Origin: Acanthaster planci
Lineage: Eukaryota > Echinodermata > Asteroidea > Valvatida > Acanthasteridae
Direction: 5' to 3'
DNA length: 64,000 nt
NCBI RefSeq assembly: GCF_001949145.1
Contig: NW_019091536.1
Span: forward strand, 1,056,060 to 1,120,059
Part shown: positions 1 to 12,414 of the stretch, piece by piece
Numbering within the stretch: position 1 is the first letter of the stretch
How the letters are laid out: each line of letters starts with the position of its first letter
Notes under the pieces: model-generated
What the model saw: the letters and a program-made list of their open reading frames with translations, nothing else
Database searches by the model: none
What the model was told of the DNA's origin: nothing
Made by a program: the position numbers and the translations under genes

Positions 1-175
1 AATGGTTTGAAGGTAACTTAATCACAAAAACACCCAAGGCTGAACAGTCAGAATTGACAGTAAGGCTCAAATAAGCGTGAACATGCTGAGAATATAAATT
101 TGGATCAAACTCTTGACTCACAGCACTTCAGGCTCACAAATCTTCTTCTTGCACCTTTGGAGACTGTGTATTTAC

Positions 176-2276
176 CTTAGCATCAAAGGTATATCGAGAG
201 GATGGGTAGTTCTCTGGTCCGCTATGCACATCAAAGTGTTTGCAGCCTGCACTGGTTCGGAGGTATCTCGAGAAATTCCCCTGAAGGCCCTGCAGACCCC
301 TGACAAATGCTTTGGCCATCTCACCTGTCAAGTAGGGGTCCTCCCCATATGTCTCCTGGAAGTCAATACGTGAAAATACCTTATCTGATTGTCTTACTGA
401 ACAGTGAAATTCATAACAGTTAGATAGGTCTTGGCCATATAACAGACATTAGAGAAATCCAGTGTTGCTCTTGATGTCACACGGAAAGATGTACGATACT
501 GCTACATATATCAGGCTGTAATAATTACCAGTAAATGGCACTGGTGAATCCTTGTAATGCAATATATTTGAAAAATGGATTAAAGAATATTATTTAGAAA
601 ACAAGCAAGAAATTTCCCTATGGACAGTTACGATAATGAGTAAACTAAATGGCTTGGCTGTAAACACAAAATAAAATGTGCTCAAAATGGCAACATTTGA
701 ATGATGAACAGCATGCATAATTTTATTGCTTGAGACGGCATTTAGCAAAAATATTTAGTTTGATTTTGGCAACCCGAGTTTGGTATTTGCTTGAAAGGAA
801 ATTGCTGAGAGGTAACATGGAGGGGGCACCTGCACAATGATCGTCAGTCTGGGGTACATGGATGTACCTGGTTCCGTCCCCACAGAGGGTGTCTCATGAT
901 GTTCACCACGGGGCTGAAACAGCTTAATCCACCATGGTCACGGTGAATGCCATGCTTGGTCAAGTTGTTGTATTTAGCTCGAACTTCCTCACTTGTTGCC
1001 TTGGCTACACTGTTCACTAAACTGATGCTAAAATGAAAGGAACAGGGTCAGTCATGTCAGTTCATATAACCAATTCCTTTTACCAGCTCCGGGGTGACAG
1101 AATTAAGGGAGGGCGGACATGCACGTAGTACAATCCTGAACATTTTTAAGCTTACACAATATTTTGATAACTTTGACTTTCCAGGTTAGATTTAGCATTC
1201 CCATAGAACATGTTCAGGAAAAACATTAGATAAAACATTACCCAAAAATATGAAAACTAACAATAACCTGGCAAAAATGGAATATGGCCTTTAAATTATT
1301 TTTAACAAGGTAACTCCCTAGCAGTGAAAACATTTGAAGGAAAATCCATATTACCGCTGGCAAACGAAAACCTGACTAAATGGCCGAAAGTTTTACAAAC
1401 TTTTTACACTTTGTTGTTGGTGGTGGAGGTTAGGTTGGCACTTATGGCAGACTATGTGCCCTGTGTGCCACAGCTGGGAAAGTACATGTAGCTCAGAAAA
1501 TTGAAAGGAGAATTGAGAGGTTACCATCCAGCCACAATGTCACAGAAGGGGGCTCCCTCTAGGGCCGAGCCATCTCCCGAGCAGTTTAAAGGCCCAGGCC
1601 CTGCCGGTACATTTGCAGGCTCGCATACCCCTGGGTGATGGAGGGGACACAGTGCGGACCAAACAGTCACAGACACAGAACCCGTATGTGCCTTAAGCAC
1701 AGTGCATATGGAATACAACACTTGGTCAGCTAATAGAAAAATTTCACGAGAGAGAGAAAGCTTAAATTTTTATTTTACAGGCCTTTACTTAATTCGCTCA
1801 CTGCATGCCCGGCCGGGCCAGTGTCAATTAATAGGGAGGGGGCTATGAACAAAATATAAAAGTGTATTTGGGAATTGGGCGCCCATGTTAACCGTTGGTA
1901 ATTGTCAAACTTAGTTAAAGCATGGAGGTAGAATGGTTAAAGTGTCCCACCTGAACGAAGCAGCGAGGCCTAAAGCTTGGGGGAAAGAGGTGGCATTCCC
2001 AGCTCCGACATCTCCACGGAGACACTCCGTATTCCAGTTGTACGGACCGATGCCGAGCCGAGGGATCGGGGGCGAAGGACCGTTGGGCCCCGATCCACCG
2101 CGAGCCAGTTGAAGGACGATGTCATCGAGTTGCAACCGGGAAATCAGGTCATCGAGTCGTTTGTCCCACGGCAGTGAATAATTCTGAAAGGGATATTCTG
2201 ATGACACCAATGGCTGGTGAAATACTTGCAAATAAAGCATCCAAAGGTACACTGCGATGCAAAATTTAGCAGCCAT
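176..2276 (-). CDS. GH3 beta-xylosidase-like gene A (5' part, truncated by window edge)
   Basis: Secreted glycoside hydrolase family 3 enzyme, probably acting on xylosides or related glycans outside the cell. Coding exons seen are 1951-2276, 868-1027 and 176-355; phases join without a stop (222 codons), and exon 4 onward lies off the left edge. The start at 2276 gives MAAKFCIAVYLWMLYLQVFH, a plausible signal peptide, followed by the family's SLPWDKRLDDLISRL and PPIPRLGIGPYNWNTECLRG. Exon 2 carries the EEVRAKYNN and RHPLWGRNQ blocks, and exon 3 carries ETYGEDP and the substrate-binding Lys-His pair (GCKHFDVH, K201-H202). The 3' splice site of exon 2 and donors of exons 1-3 are canonical GT/AG. 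Closest in this window to gene B, its upstream neighbour. Family assignment is firm; the exact substrate is inference. Confidence 0.88.
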
Positions 2277-4183
2277 TTATTTTTGTAATGACAGAAATGA
2301 CTTAGCCGCACTAGTACAGTGTCGATACGTATGATTACAGACGTAGACTAGACCTAGTACCTGGAGGGGCTTCGATCGCGGGAACCAATGCAACCCCAGT
2401 TTCGTTGATCATGTGACCGAAATGCCTCCCTCATCAGGTGCCCACTATCACGTGCCCTCCGTTGTTTTTTCCCTCTGGGTCTACAGTCCCAGCATCCCCG
2501 AACTTGAGGCCTAATCGTACAATGAGAAAACTTTGTACACTGCTTACAACTTCATTTTTAAGAAATGTCGTGTGAAGCATTTCTCTGTTCATCATTTTGT
2601 GCAGGAGGATTTCGGTGGGGGGGCCTGGGGGCCGCGCTGGGGCACGTGCACAAATTCCCGATGAAAATTGCTTTCGCTTACTTTATTATAACCTTTATTA
2701 ATCAGCTTGACATTACAGAGTGAGGAAGAAGGTCCAGTTTTAGACGCAGAAGGAAACCAGAGTACCCGGAGAAGACCTGCGAGAGAGCGAGTATGGACTG
2801 GAAACCAGATGCACTTAAAGCCTGGGCCAAGCCTGGCCGGGACTCGAACCCATGCCTCATTGGTGCAAAGCTTGGAAAGGACCGCTACGCTAACCTGCAC
2901 CTCCGCCCCCTCCCGTTCGGTTTCAGCGGTTTGCACTTTATTTAGAGCGGTATATGCCAATCCACGCAGAAACAAGTGCAAACCTTGAGAGTAGACCCAG
3001 CGGATAACCGTTGCCGTCATCAACAAGCCGCTAACCCAGCTCACTACATGATGATCATCACACACAACCGAATGAGTGCCGGCAAAGCCACTCCAGAAAA
3101 GTCTCCAGAATCCATTCTGCGAGGTAGTTATGTCCTTTTGACTTTTTCTTTTTTGTTTTTGAACGTGTTTTGTTTAGCTTTTGCCATCTCTTTTTCCAGG
3201 AAAGCGTGTATTCAAAAAACAGTTCGACAAGTTCAGATGTCATGGTTGTTCTATATACCGAACATTTAAAATGACAAAGTCAGGCAGTGAAATATTCACA
3301 CGCAGTACAGTTACATCAATATTTATTTTTATAAACACGGTTTGAGATCTTTGGTAAATAAAGTGATTACAAAAACATGTAAGAAATATATAGAATATTT
3401 ATAGGATGAGGACGTACATAATATTTTTATGTAGCATAAAAATAATGGGAATCTTTTATTAATTTTTGAGACACTCCGAGTATAAAACTTGCAATATAAC
3501 TCGAGCACTGATACATGTATACGACGGTTAGAAGATGGACTTGCACTTTTTAGAATTAAATTGCACTAATTCTGAAATTAGTATACAAATAATGAATGTT
3601 TGTGAGCGCAGTTTGTGGCAGATGGAACGTTCCATTCTACGGAGCAATCGAAGCCGAGTGAAATGGAACATTTATCTGTCACCTTTTATGTGTATTTTTC
3701 TTCGGCAGGAATGTGCACAAAGGAATCGTTACATGCAGGTCATGAATAATCGTAATGATAATTCCTGGTAATCTCTTACACACTATTTTTTTACTTTTTC
3801 ACTCTGTCTCAAGATCACAGAAGAAATATCTCCATGTATTTCTGATTTAATTACCACTACAGTGGATGTTTCTCATTGTCCCAATAATTCTCCTGCACAT
3901 TTGACAGCACTGTATCAAGCATCAGGGTTTTTATGCTAGAAGACTGAACAGCACTGCCTCGCCTTTATCCTTTGCGTCATCCACTTTATGTGAAGAGCTG
4001 CACTATAATCCAGTGTCCACAAGGCAACTGTGCATTTCAAACATTTGCCGTTTGTTGTGCCATCAATAAACCCGGCCATCAGATGAGGGAGATTTACTAA
4101 GACTTTGTCTGGAACAACGGTAACGTGGGGTATTTTTGAAGTGTCCCAAATAACGTCAAGTCATTTTGAGACAAAATTTTTGG
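2277..4183. other. intergenic region between genes B and A
   Basis: No coding exon seen. It should hold the promoter of gene A near 2300-2550 and the 3' UTR of gene B. It contains a tRNA-derived SINE at about 2723-2914. AATAAA-type signals on the minus strand occur near 3320 and 3455, possible 3' ends for gene B. Confidence 0.6.
2723..2914 (-). repeat. tRNA-derived SINE, copy 1
   Basis: Read on the minus strand, a tRNA-like head carries an A box (TTAGCGTAGCGG, 2882-2893) and a perfect B box (GGTTCGAGTCC, 2840-2850), followed by a non-tRNA body containing GGTTTCC. A second, diverged copy with the same layout and strand lies at 20905-21080, which shows it is a dispersed element and not a functional tRNA. 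The upstream CCTTTC linker between the boxes is longer than in a normal tRNA arm. Confidence 0.75.
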
Positions 4184-7100
4184 CTATGGGCAATTTGAAA
4201 GAGGGGTCATGGGGCCTTTGACCGTGAGCGTTGTGTTGAGCACATTGGAACCAACTTGCCTTTTCTGGCCGGGTTGCTGACCACCGGCAAAGACAGTAAA
4301 CATCCCGGGCTCCAGCACCAGTTCGTCCGTGAATACTGCCCTCACGCGGGCTGGCATTTTCAGAAAGAAGGTCACTGTGTTATTGATCGTGGCTTTAAAA
4401 CGGTCAAAAGCAGCCAGCTGGATTTTGGGCGTGGGAACGGATGCATTGTGCCACTTGATGTAGACTTGCACGACCTGATGAAGACAAAAACACCACTAAA
4501 GCCATTTACGTAACAGTTTTAAAAACGACATTTAGGAAGAACGTACAGCGAGTCCTATGAGCTCAGCCAGAAAGCAAGAGAAAAACTTTCCATGGGGAGA
4601 CTATTCCTTTACAGTGTAGCACATATCTTTACTTTCTGATAATGTTCTTGGCATCAGCCGTGAATACATGTGAAACAGTCTGTGAAGACTAAAGGCGTTG
4701 TTATGGTCAGCTAATAAAGACGCCAATTATTTAATTCGCTTGGAAAAAAACGGTTAGTTTCAATTGTTCACAGAGTCGTTGATATATTGCGAGATCTTCC
4801 AAGCAGCAAGCATTATTTTCATCAAGCAGTTGCAAGCTCGAAATTGAACCCATATATGTTTAACCAAAACGGGCGTTTAGATTTTTTGCTTTTTCTTTAA
4901 ATTTAGTTCATTTACAAGTATAGATACCTCGTATCCATCGTATTTCCCAGTATTTATCATAGTGACATGTACCATCAGGTCATCGCAAGGGTCGATGGTT
5001 GTCTGTCCCAGAGTCAAGTTGGTATAGTTGAACTGAGTGAATGCCAGACCGTAACCAAACGGGTAAAGCGGTTCACCGGTGAAATAACGGTAAGTCCTAT
5101 TCGTCATGTTGTAGTTTGACATAGCTGGTACCTGTTGACGAAAATGCACTTGCAGTTGATGATCATCAAAAGAAGAGCTTCGGGGAGAATCATCGAACTT
5201 ATTTCATATCACAGACGGACACATTTCTGGATTCATGTGCTGCCGGATCTGATTTTGGCAATTCTATCAAACTACAATATTCTTCCTTTATCGTAGACCG
5301 ACTGTCAAACCAAACCATTCTCCTATGGAATACGAACATATTTTACTCTGTATTGCAACTGTTTCCAACAGATGTTGTACCTGCTCCAGCGATGCCGGCC
5401 ATGTGAATGGCAGCCTTCCTGCCGGCATGCCTGGATCGGCGTTGGTGAAGAGTTTTTTCAAGGCTGCCCCTGTCGCCTGTGCTGGAAAGAAGCATTCCAC
5501 AATGGCATGGACCCCTGGACTCTGATCAGCCCACAAAATGTCCAGCGGGCCAGCATTGAAGAGAAGCAGGACCAAAGTTTTGCCTAATGCTGTCAGAAAT
5601 ACCAAAAATATTTAATTATAACAAAAAAATCGCTACATAATGCTTAGGAGTATGTGTAAGACCTATTTTATGGCGTGGAGTGTCAGACCATATCCACCCA
5701 AAAGATGAACCCTACCCATAAACAGAAATGTTTGGAAGCATCGGGCTTGCTAACCTCAGTGTATTGATTGTGGATCAACTGGCAAGGCAGCTCTATATCT
5801 CAATAAATGGTGTGTATTGCACAAATTTGAAATGTTTTAAGTAGGTCTGAACACAGTATTTTGCTCGCTCAAAGCTTCATTGACTCTTTAAGATACTAAT
5901 ATTTTCCGTTATTTGGATATTCTTTTGGAAAAAGAGCTAATTTTTCTGTCGTATGAATTGTGCCTGCAAAGACAGGAGAGCGTCCTATCTCACGCGGGAT
6001 ATGGAGAACGTACCATATTTTACAGCATTCTGCAAAAGTTCCAACTGGTGACCAGGTAAGGACATGTTTCTCCTGTCCAACCCCTCATTTTCCACCCGAG
6101 TTCCTGAAAGCAATAACATGTAATCAACCTAGAATTGCCTCCACAACAATAGCATTGATTTCCACGTACATTTTTGTAATTTCTCCTAGACCTTATTTCT
6201 TAGCGCAAAAGGGTTTCTATCTGTTTGGAACTATTAAATTAATTAAGGGAATAGGTGCGTTCGATTAACTTCCAGGAGTTGACTCGGGTTTAACTTCGTC
6301 CCCACCGTCTCGCTTGTTTGACACGATACACACGGCCATTCCCAGGTCAGGTTTCCCCATGTGAGCTAAATCGAACGCACCCTGCTGTGCTTGGCAGGTC
6401 TATATACGCGGGTGTTTAAGACCAGCTCGGGAGATATAATGGACGCGATTAATAGAGGGATTTCATATTAGCGCCGTCTGCGCATATCTGCATCGAAACC
6501 GAGGCTCTCTGTGTTGAACTTCGTCGCGCGCGCCCGCGGAGTCCACACAGAATATGGAGTATCCAGTTCGTAAGTGTGACGCCACTTCATTTTAAACCAC
6601 GCCCACTGCACAAGATACACGACCATCGCANNNNNNNNNNNNNNNNNNNNNNNNNAACACACCGTTATGTATTTTGTGTCTTGACTCCTTACTACCAATC
6701 GTTTGATCGTATTAACAATTGAAGCTGACACATACAGCCTCGTTTTCAAACGCGGAAGTGTGCAGATCGACGCTAAAAGCGTCGTATTGAGATCCCTCGA
6801 GTTGAAGGCGAGGACATTATCAGCGTTCCAAGTAACGTGTGCGTGGCGAGTCGCATGCGTGCACACAGACTCTTGAACAATCAGAATCGACTGTTTCCTA
6901 TAAAGGTGTCGGCGTGTGATTTACGCAGCGGGCATTATCACTTCTCGGCGGGCATTATGAGAACTAGGAAGAGGTGTATAACATTTGTTAATAAACGGTC
7001 ACATGACGCATTTCGACCAGTAGGAATAGAAAAACTGTCTGAGGTATTTACGAATTCAATTTCAAGATGTTCCGTAGTGGCTTTTGAGGTAGAAATCCTT

Positions 7101-10100
7101 TAAAAGCCTCCACGGGCAAACACTTTTGTTTAAAAACGGTCTTCATTGTCTCAATGTGAGTAAAATATCCAAAAGAACTACTGAGTACTGCATTTGGCAT
7201 ATGTTACAAAGTTCTAAGATCAAGAGTGTCTATCTGTGTTAAATGTTCGTGTCTTGTAATGATCGAAGTCTTCTTCACTGAACTTGGGCTCACCTGTTCC
7301 TAAACAAACAATCACGAAATCGGCCCCTACCACTGCGTCCATGATGGACGTTTTGTTGTACTGGTCACACGTGGGATTGTTGCAGCCGGGAGCGAGTCGC
7401 TGAAACTGGCCAAGCCCTCTCAGTCCATCCCACGGTGTGGATATGAATCTAGGGTCGGTCTGGGGAGCAAAGCTTCCAAAAAGATCCCATGGAGAATTGG
7501 CAAAAGGTCCAACTATCTAGAAGACAGAAACAAGCAGAGAGTTCAAGCAAAACACTTTAAAAGTTGGAGGTTTCAACTTCTTTGGGTTTCAACCGACCCG
7601 GTGAAGGTTTAAGAAATTTGTTTGAAGTGACCTTTAATTCCACATTTAATGTAAGATGTTCATTAAGTAAACTCAGTCTGTGTTTATGAAGGTCAGTGTT
7701 CCCGTCGTACTGCGATTTTACTCTGTACTTCATTCGTGCAACAAAGCTATAACTTTCTCTGGAACCAAAACGAACTTCAATTTCCCAAGGTATGGAAAAG
7801 CATATTGTACCCTTATACTATGCACGTCAGTGTACTTAAGGCCTATGTCAGGTGCTTTTCCGTAACACGGAGCTTTAATTCATCTTTGTTGAAAATGATT
7901 AAATAAATAATTATGATGGTAGCTTAAAGATCGTAAAATAAAAATGCAACTTACCGCAAGTTTCTGAATCGTACCGACCGGAAGCGTATTGTTTTCATTC
8001 TTCAGCACAACGAAAGACTTGATAGCACCCGCAAGGGCCAGGTTCCTGTACTGCAAACACTGAACCATGTCTGAGGCATTGAACCTCGAGTATGAGTTCA
8101 TCCCAGGCGGGTCGAACTCTCCCAGTCTCATCCTGGAGTAGAACAGTGGCCTGACCAACTGCTTCAGTTCATCCTCGCTTACCACGCCCATTTGGACAGC
8201 TTCGGTGAGGTTAGTGTAAACGTTCTCGGCCGAGTCAGACTGCTCCAGGTTGCAGCCTGCTTTTACCCCAGCCACTGCCGTCTGAAGCGGGGTTTCGGTG
8301 TAGCCATGCTTCAGGAGGACATACTCCAAGGCGTTCCGGTCGCTGACAACGTAACCCTTGAATCCAAACTGGTTCCGGAGGATATCAGTGAGGAACCGCT
8401 CATTAACACATGAAGGAACGCTGTTGATACTATAGATGAAGGCAATGCAAATAATTGTAACCGCAGGCAACTGTACTTACTTATAAATGCAAAGGACTGA
8501 GACACAAAAATAAGATACTCGCCTGTTGTAACTGCACATAACACTGTATGCCCCTGCCTTGACGCATTCCCGAAAGGCTGGCAAATATGTCATATGAAGA
8601 TCATGCTCTGATATCTGAAATTCAGATTGAATAGCAGTCAAAAGCAAGAAATGTTAATAGCTACTTTATTGGATTAAGCTTGCAAAAGTTGTATGAACTT
8701 CAGCGATTCTAGTGTTGACAGAATTTGACAGTGTTTTACACATTTGCCAGAAAAGAAAAGCTGCAACATTGTAAGACGACGAAATGGTATTTTCTAACTC
8801 GACTAAGACACTTGACGTATCCATCAACCAATCATTTTAAGGCCAGTTTCACCCCCATGTACCACTAGTTCCTTGTTTACACATACATGTATATATGTGT
8901 GTACTAACCCCTGCATTAAAGGTGTATCTAGAGGAAGGATAGTCTTCAGGACCGTTATGGACACCGAAGAATTTGCAACCAGCACTCGTTCGGAGATATC
9001 TTGCCTCGGTTCCCGGGGCATAGGAAGGTTCCTGCAGTCCCCTGACGAATGCCCTGGCCATCTCACTGGCCAGGAATGGGTCCTCGCCGAACGTTTCCTG
9101 AAACAGTTACAGGTACTCAATAAAACTGGACATTAGAGGGCAGCATATAAAAACGCTTATTCGTTAGCTGACAGAAAAATGATCCAAGGAAGTCATAATG
9201 GCTTGTGAAAAAGCATTAATAGCGCACGTGCACCATCTTTGATCACCGTCTTCACAAATGGTTTCTAAATGGATATTTGTCTCTATATACACACTAAATT
9301 ACTGTCATTGGCATACTTGATTCCGTCCCCAGAGAGGGTGTCTCATGATGTTCACGACAGGGCTGAGACAGCTCAATCCACAATGATCATCATAAATGCC
9401 ATGTTGTGTAAAGTTGTTGTACTTGGCTCGTACTTCCTCGCTTGTTGCGATAGCAACCCCTCCAGTAATGGAGCGACTACAGAGAAATTTATTCAATTTA
9501 TTGATGATACAGTAAAACGGCGAATATTAGAAGGGAAATGAGGACAGGGCTGTTTAGTTTGTTTTCCTAAAAGAGTCCATGTGTTACAAAAAGAGGAATT
9601 TCATAGGTCTCTATAATTCATGCATGACGCACATTTAGACCCGCCCTATGTTCTGACCAATCACAGCCGACAACGCTCAACCTGCGCGCATAAAAGTGCA
9701 TGTGTTTATTAGCTCCATGGTCGGACAAAAATTGAGGCTGTGATTGGTCCGAAAATAATGAGCTTGGGCTTAATGGTCGGTCATTATGTATGCAATCAAA
9801 CGTTTTCTTGTTTAAACCCTCAAAAAATCTTCAGCCAGAAAATGGAGAACACAGTTTAGGTGTGACTTAAGGATCTCGTTTTGGATGTGATATGGAATGT
9901 GCTGGATGCTAAATTCTCTAAAAGCGCTGTATTTGTCACATCGCAATACACTTCGATCTAACAGTTCGCAGATCTAACTACATGACGCATTAATAACATG
10001 CAACAAAACTGGTCACACCTGAAAGTTGCTGCGAGTCCTAGCGGCTGAGGATAAGAAGTTGCATTTCCAGCATTAAAATCTCCGCGTAGACACACCGTGT

Positions 10101-10353
10101 TCCAGTTGTAAGGGCCGATGCCGAGCCGAGGGATCGGGGGCGAAGGACCGTTGGGACCCACTCCACCGCGAGCCAGTTGAAGGACGATTTCATCGAGTTG
10201 CAGCCGGGAAATCAGATCGTCAAGTCGTTCGTCCCACGACAGCGAGTAATTCTGGAAGGGAAATTCTGACGACTCCGATGACTGGTGAAATGTTTGAGAT
10301 AACAGCAGGCAAATAAACGATAATAGGCCTAGGAGACGACTTTTGGCTGCCAT
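4184..10353 (-). CDS. GH3 beta-xylosidase-like gene B (complete, 10 coding exons)
   Basis: Predicted secreted 753-residue GH3 enzyme. Coding exons: 10019-10353, 9317-9476, 8909-9097, 8523-8614, 7955-8429, 7294-7516, 6014-6103, 5381-5583, 4928-5131, 4184-4474 (stop TAG). All phases join. The start at 10353 (MAAKSRLLGLLSFICLLLSQ) gives a signal peptide; an in-frame ATG at 10374 is an alternative. The N-terminal GH3 domain holds GEDP (169-172), CSYN, and the nucleophile Asp289 in GYVVSDRNAL. The C-terminal domain has the VENEGLDRRN block (about 495-504), where the acid/base Glu is expected, then NAGPLDILWAD and YPFGYGLAFTQFNY, and a terminal fibronectin-III-like domain. Oddities: the Lys-His motif reads GCKFFGVH (F208 replaces His), and exon 4 uses a GC donor. 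Activity may therefore differ from its neighbours. The 90-bp exon 7 is too short to be found by ORF length alone. Confidence 0.93.
6254..6381. mobile_element. short MITE with 13-bp terminal inverted repeats
   Basis: GGTGCGTTCGATT at 6254-6266 is repeated inverted at 6369-6381, bounding 128 bp in the sixth intron of gene B. No clear target duplication was seen. The termini recall hAT-type non-autonomous elements, but this class call is weak. Confidence 0.5.
6420..6960. other. CpG-rich stretch with 25-base N gap inside gene B intron 6
   Basis: CpG density is visibly higher than in surrounding introns (for example CGTCGCGCGCGCCCGCGG near 6523) and the gap 6631-6655 interrupts it. No splice-bounded exon was found. 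It may be an inserted element or an internal regulatory region. Confidence 0.4.
6631..6655. other. assembly gap (25 N)
   Basis: Run of N in an intron of gene B; no exon of B is missing, since all ten are accounted for. Confidence 0.99.
9655..9749. repeat. inverted repeat, 14-bp perfect arms
   Basis: GACCAATCACAGCC (9655-9668) pairs with GGCTGTGATTGGTC (9736-9749) across about 67 nt. It sits in the first intron of gene B. Each arm includes a CCAAT-like word, so it could be a MITE remnant or a regulatory inverted repeat. Confidence 0.55.
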
Positions 10354-10374
10354 TCTGTGAGAAAAAATCACCAC

Positions 10375-12414
10375 TGCAATGCACGGCGAGATAATACCAG
10401 AAGTCCACTACCGCTTAAACTATACACGTAGACATCTCCACGATGGACGTACACGTAGGATGACTGGTGTAAGACAGGACACCTTTGGAACCATTTAATG
10501 CGATTAAGTGATAAAAACCTATTGTCTGGACAAATCAAGATTTCACAACAGGTGTCAAAATATTTTTTTATCACTGTGCGCTTTGGGCGACCAAAGGCCG
10601 AGATTTGACCATCTCAACATATCCGTAACTAGGCTATTTAAAATAGAAAAGAATACTTTCTTCATGATCTTCTGCTCCACGTTTGCTTGTGTTATTTTGG
10701 TCAGTTTTTTTATAACTCAGTGTAAAGCTGATAGGTCAGGTGTATCCCTTATTTCTCCCTCGCGAGCGGAGAGAAAAGTTAATATTCTTTTTGCCTGTTT
10801 CTCCAGTTATGACCTGGAAAATCGTCCGTGACAACTAACTCGGACACAGATGAGAAAGAAATGCAGGTACCAGCTAGCACGTGGCCGAACAGTGAGTCCA
10901 TGAGGTAGGTTTATTAAACTTGACAGATCAAAGAAAACGTGTTTCTAGATGGTCCCGATTCGCCACCGTCATCATTACATGATTTTTGTGTCCTAACACC
11001 AATTCAAAAGGTCAAAAAATTTCTTTTAGTACAAACCTAGGTCGACGTCCTATGACTGGATCTAAACATATTCTGCATTATTCATGAATAAAAATGGTAG
11101 AATACCACACAGACACAGTAAAACAAGCGGGAACTTAAACATACCACTGCAATTGTTAGGTCTTATTCTGGCACCCGTTTCCCCAAAAAATCTTATCTTG
11201 AGCCGGTACAAAAGGCAAATGCGTATAATACCCAAATTCAAATGTGTTTTCAACATTTTCATCACATTTTCTATGTACAAATAAACATAGGGATTTATTT
11301 GGCCATTACGGAAACTTCTATAACAACAGAAACACGCATGATTAAAGACAAGAGCTATCAAAATATAATATTTGTAGAAATAACACTAGTACAAGGTAAC
11401 ATAACACAAAACCAAAATAATATATAAATGTATATTGGAAAGACATATTTAGAGCATTTTTGGTATCCTGGTCAATCTTGTATTGAAACCAACTTGACTT
11501 TTCAGTATCGGCTATTTTTGGTCTATTTCACCACAACATTTCATCAGAACATTACAACATATTCTTTCAGAGGCATGGGTGTGGGTCCTATTCTTTAGTG
11601 TATTTCAGAGGAAGACTTAATTGATCGTAGGTTTGCAACAAACCAAATGACCCTTGGATGAATTTGATACCACTGAGTACTGATATTAACATTGTGCTGT
11701 TCTTACAACTCAAGAAGATGAATTTGTATCAAAATAGGTTCTGACAGTTACCTAATAAAATAAACACACTTTGGACACCCAGTATGACTAAGTACTCACA
11801 AAGTGGACACAAAGCCCAAACCTATTGGAAGTTCAAAATGTGAATTTGTGCATAATGACATAGGAATTAAATAGAGAATTCGAACATTATCAACACTAGT
11901 GCACAGATGAAAATATTAATGATAATTGTAAAAGAACTCAATTTATAGGTGAAGAAATGTGCAACAAATAAGTTTACCGATCGAAGACCTTTTATTTTTG
12001 ACAGGCTCTCAGCATTATTTTATGTGAAATAAGAATGGTCAGTAGCATTTCCCACTTGGACCAGATGCCAATTTCAGAAAGCCAGTAGCCTAAATGTGAA
12101 AACTGAAAAATCAAGACATAGAAAAGCAGGGAATCCTTGATATTACCACCCTTAGATTTAGTGCTCATGAAGCTTCATGTTCTATGTGCTTCAGCTTCAC
12201 AGAAAAAAATCTGCGGTGATTTGGGTCTTGACTTTTAAGTCTAACTCTCTGTGTGAATAGCTCTCACAGAGTAGCATTACGTTAAACAGCTTTACTTTAC
12301 CTGCTGAGCTTTACCAGATTGGCATTGTCACTGACTACAATGAAATTAAAGAACATACATGTGTTGTAGTACAATATGGACATGAGTTCCACAGCTAGAG
12401 TGTTACCTTAATAC
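10375..12414. other. intergenic region between genes C and B
   Basis: No coding exon recognised. It should contain the gene B promoter and the gene C 3' UTR. Mostly A/T-rich sequence with no repeat structure I can define. Confidence 0.55.
11991..11996 (-). terminator. candidate poly(A) signal for gene C
   Basis: AATAAA on the minus strand about 420 nt after the gene C stop codon. It is one of several A/T-rich candidates, so use of this site is a guess. Confidence 0.25.

Noticed and set aside
1-175. Exon 4 of gene A
   Set aside because: No CSYN-type block or suitable acceptor is visible before the window edge, so it lies outside.
2840-2893. tRNA gene
   Set aside because: A and B boxes are present, but the same unit recurs at 20905-21080 with a non-tRNA body, and there is no complete cloverleaf, so it is a SINE.
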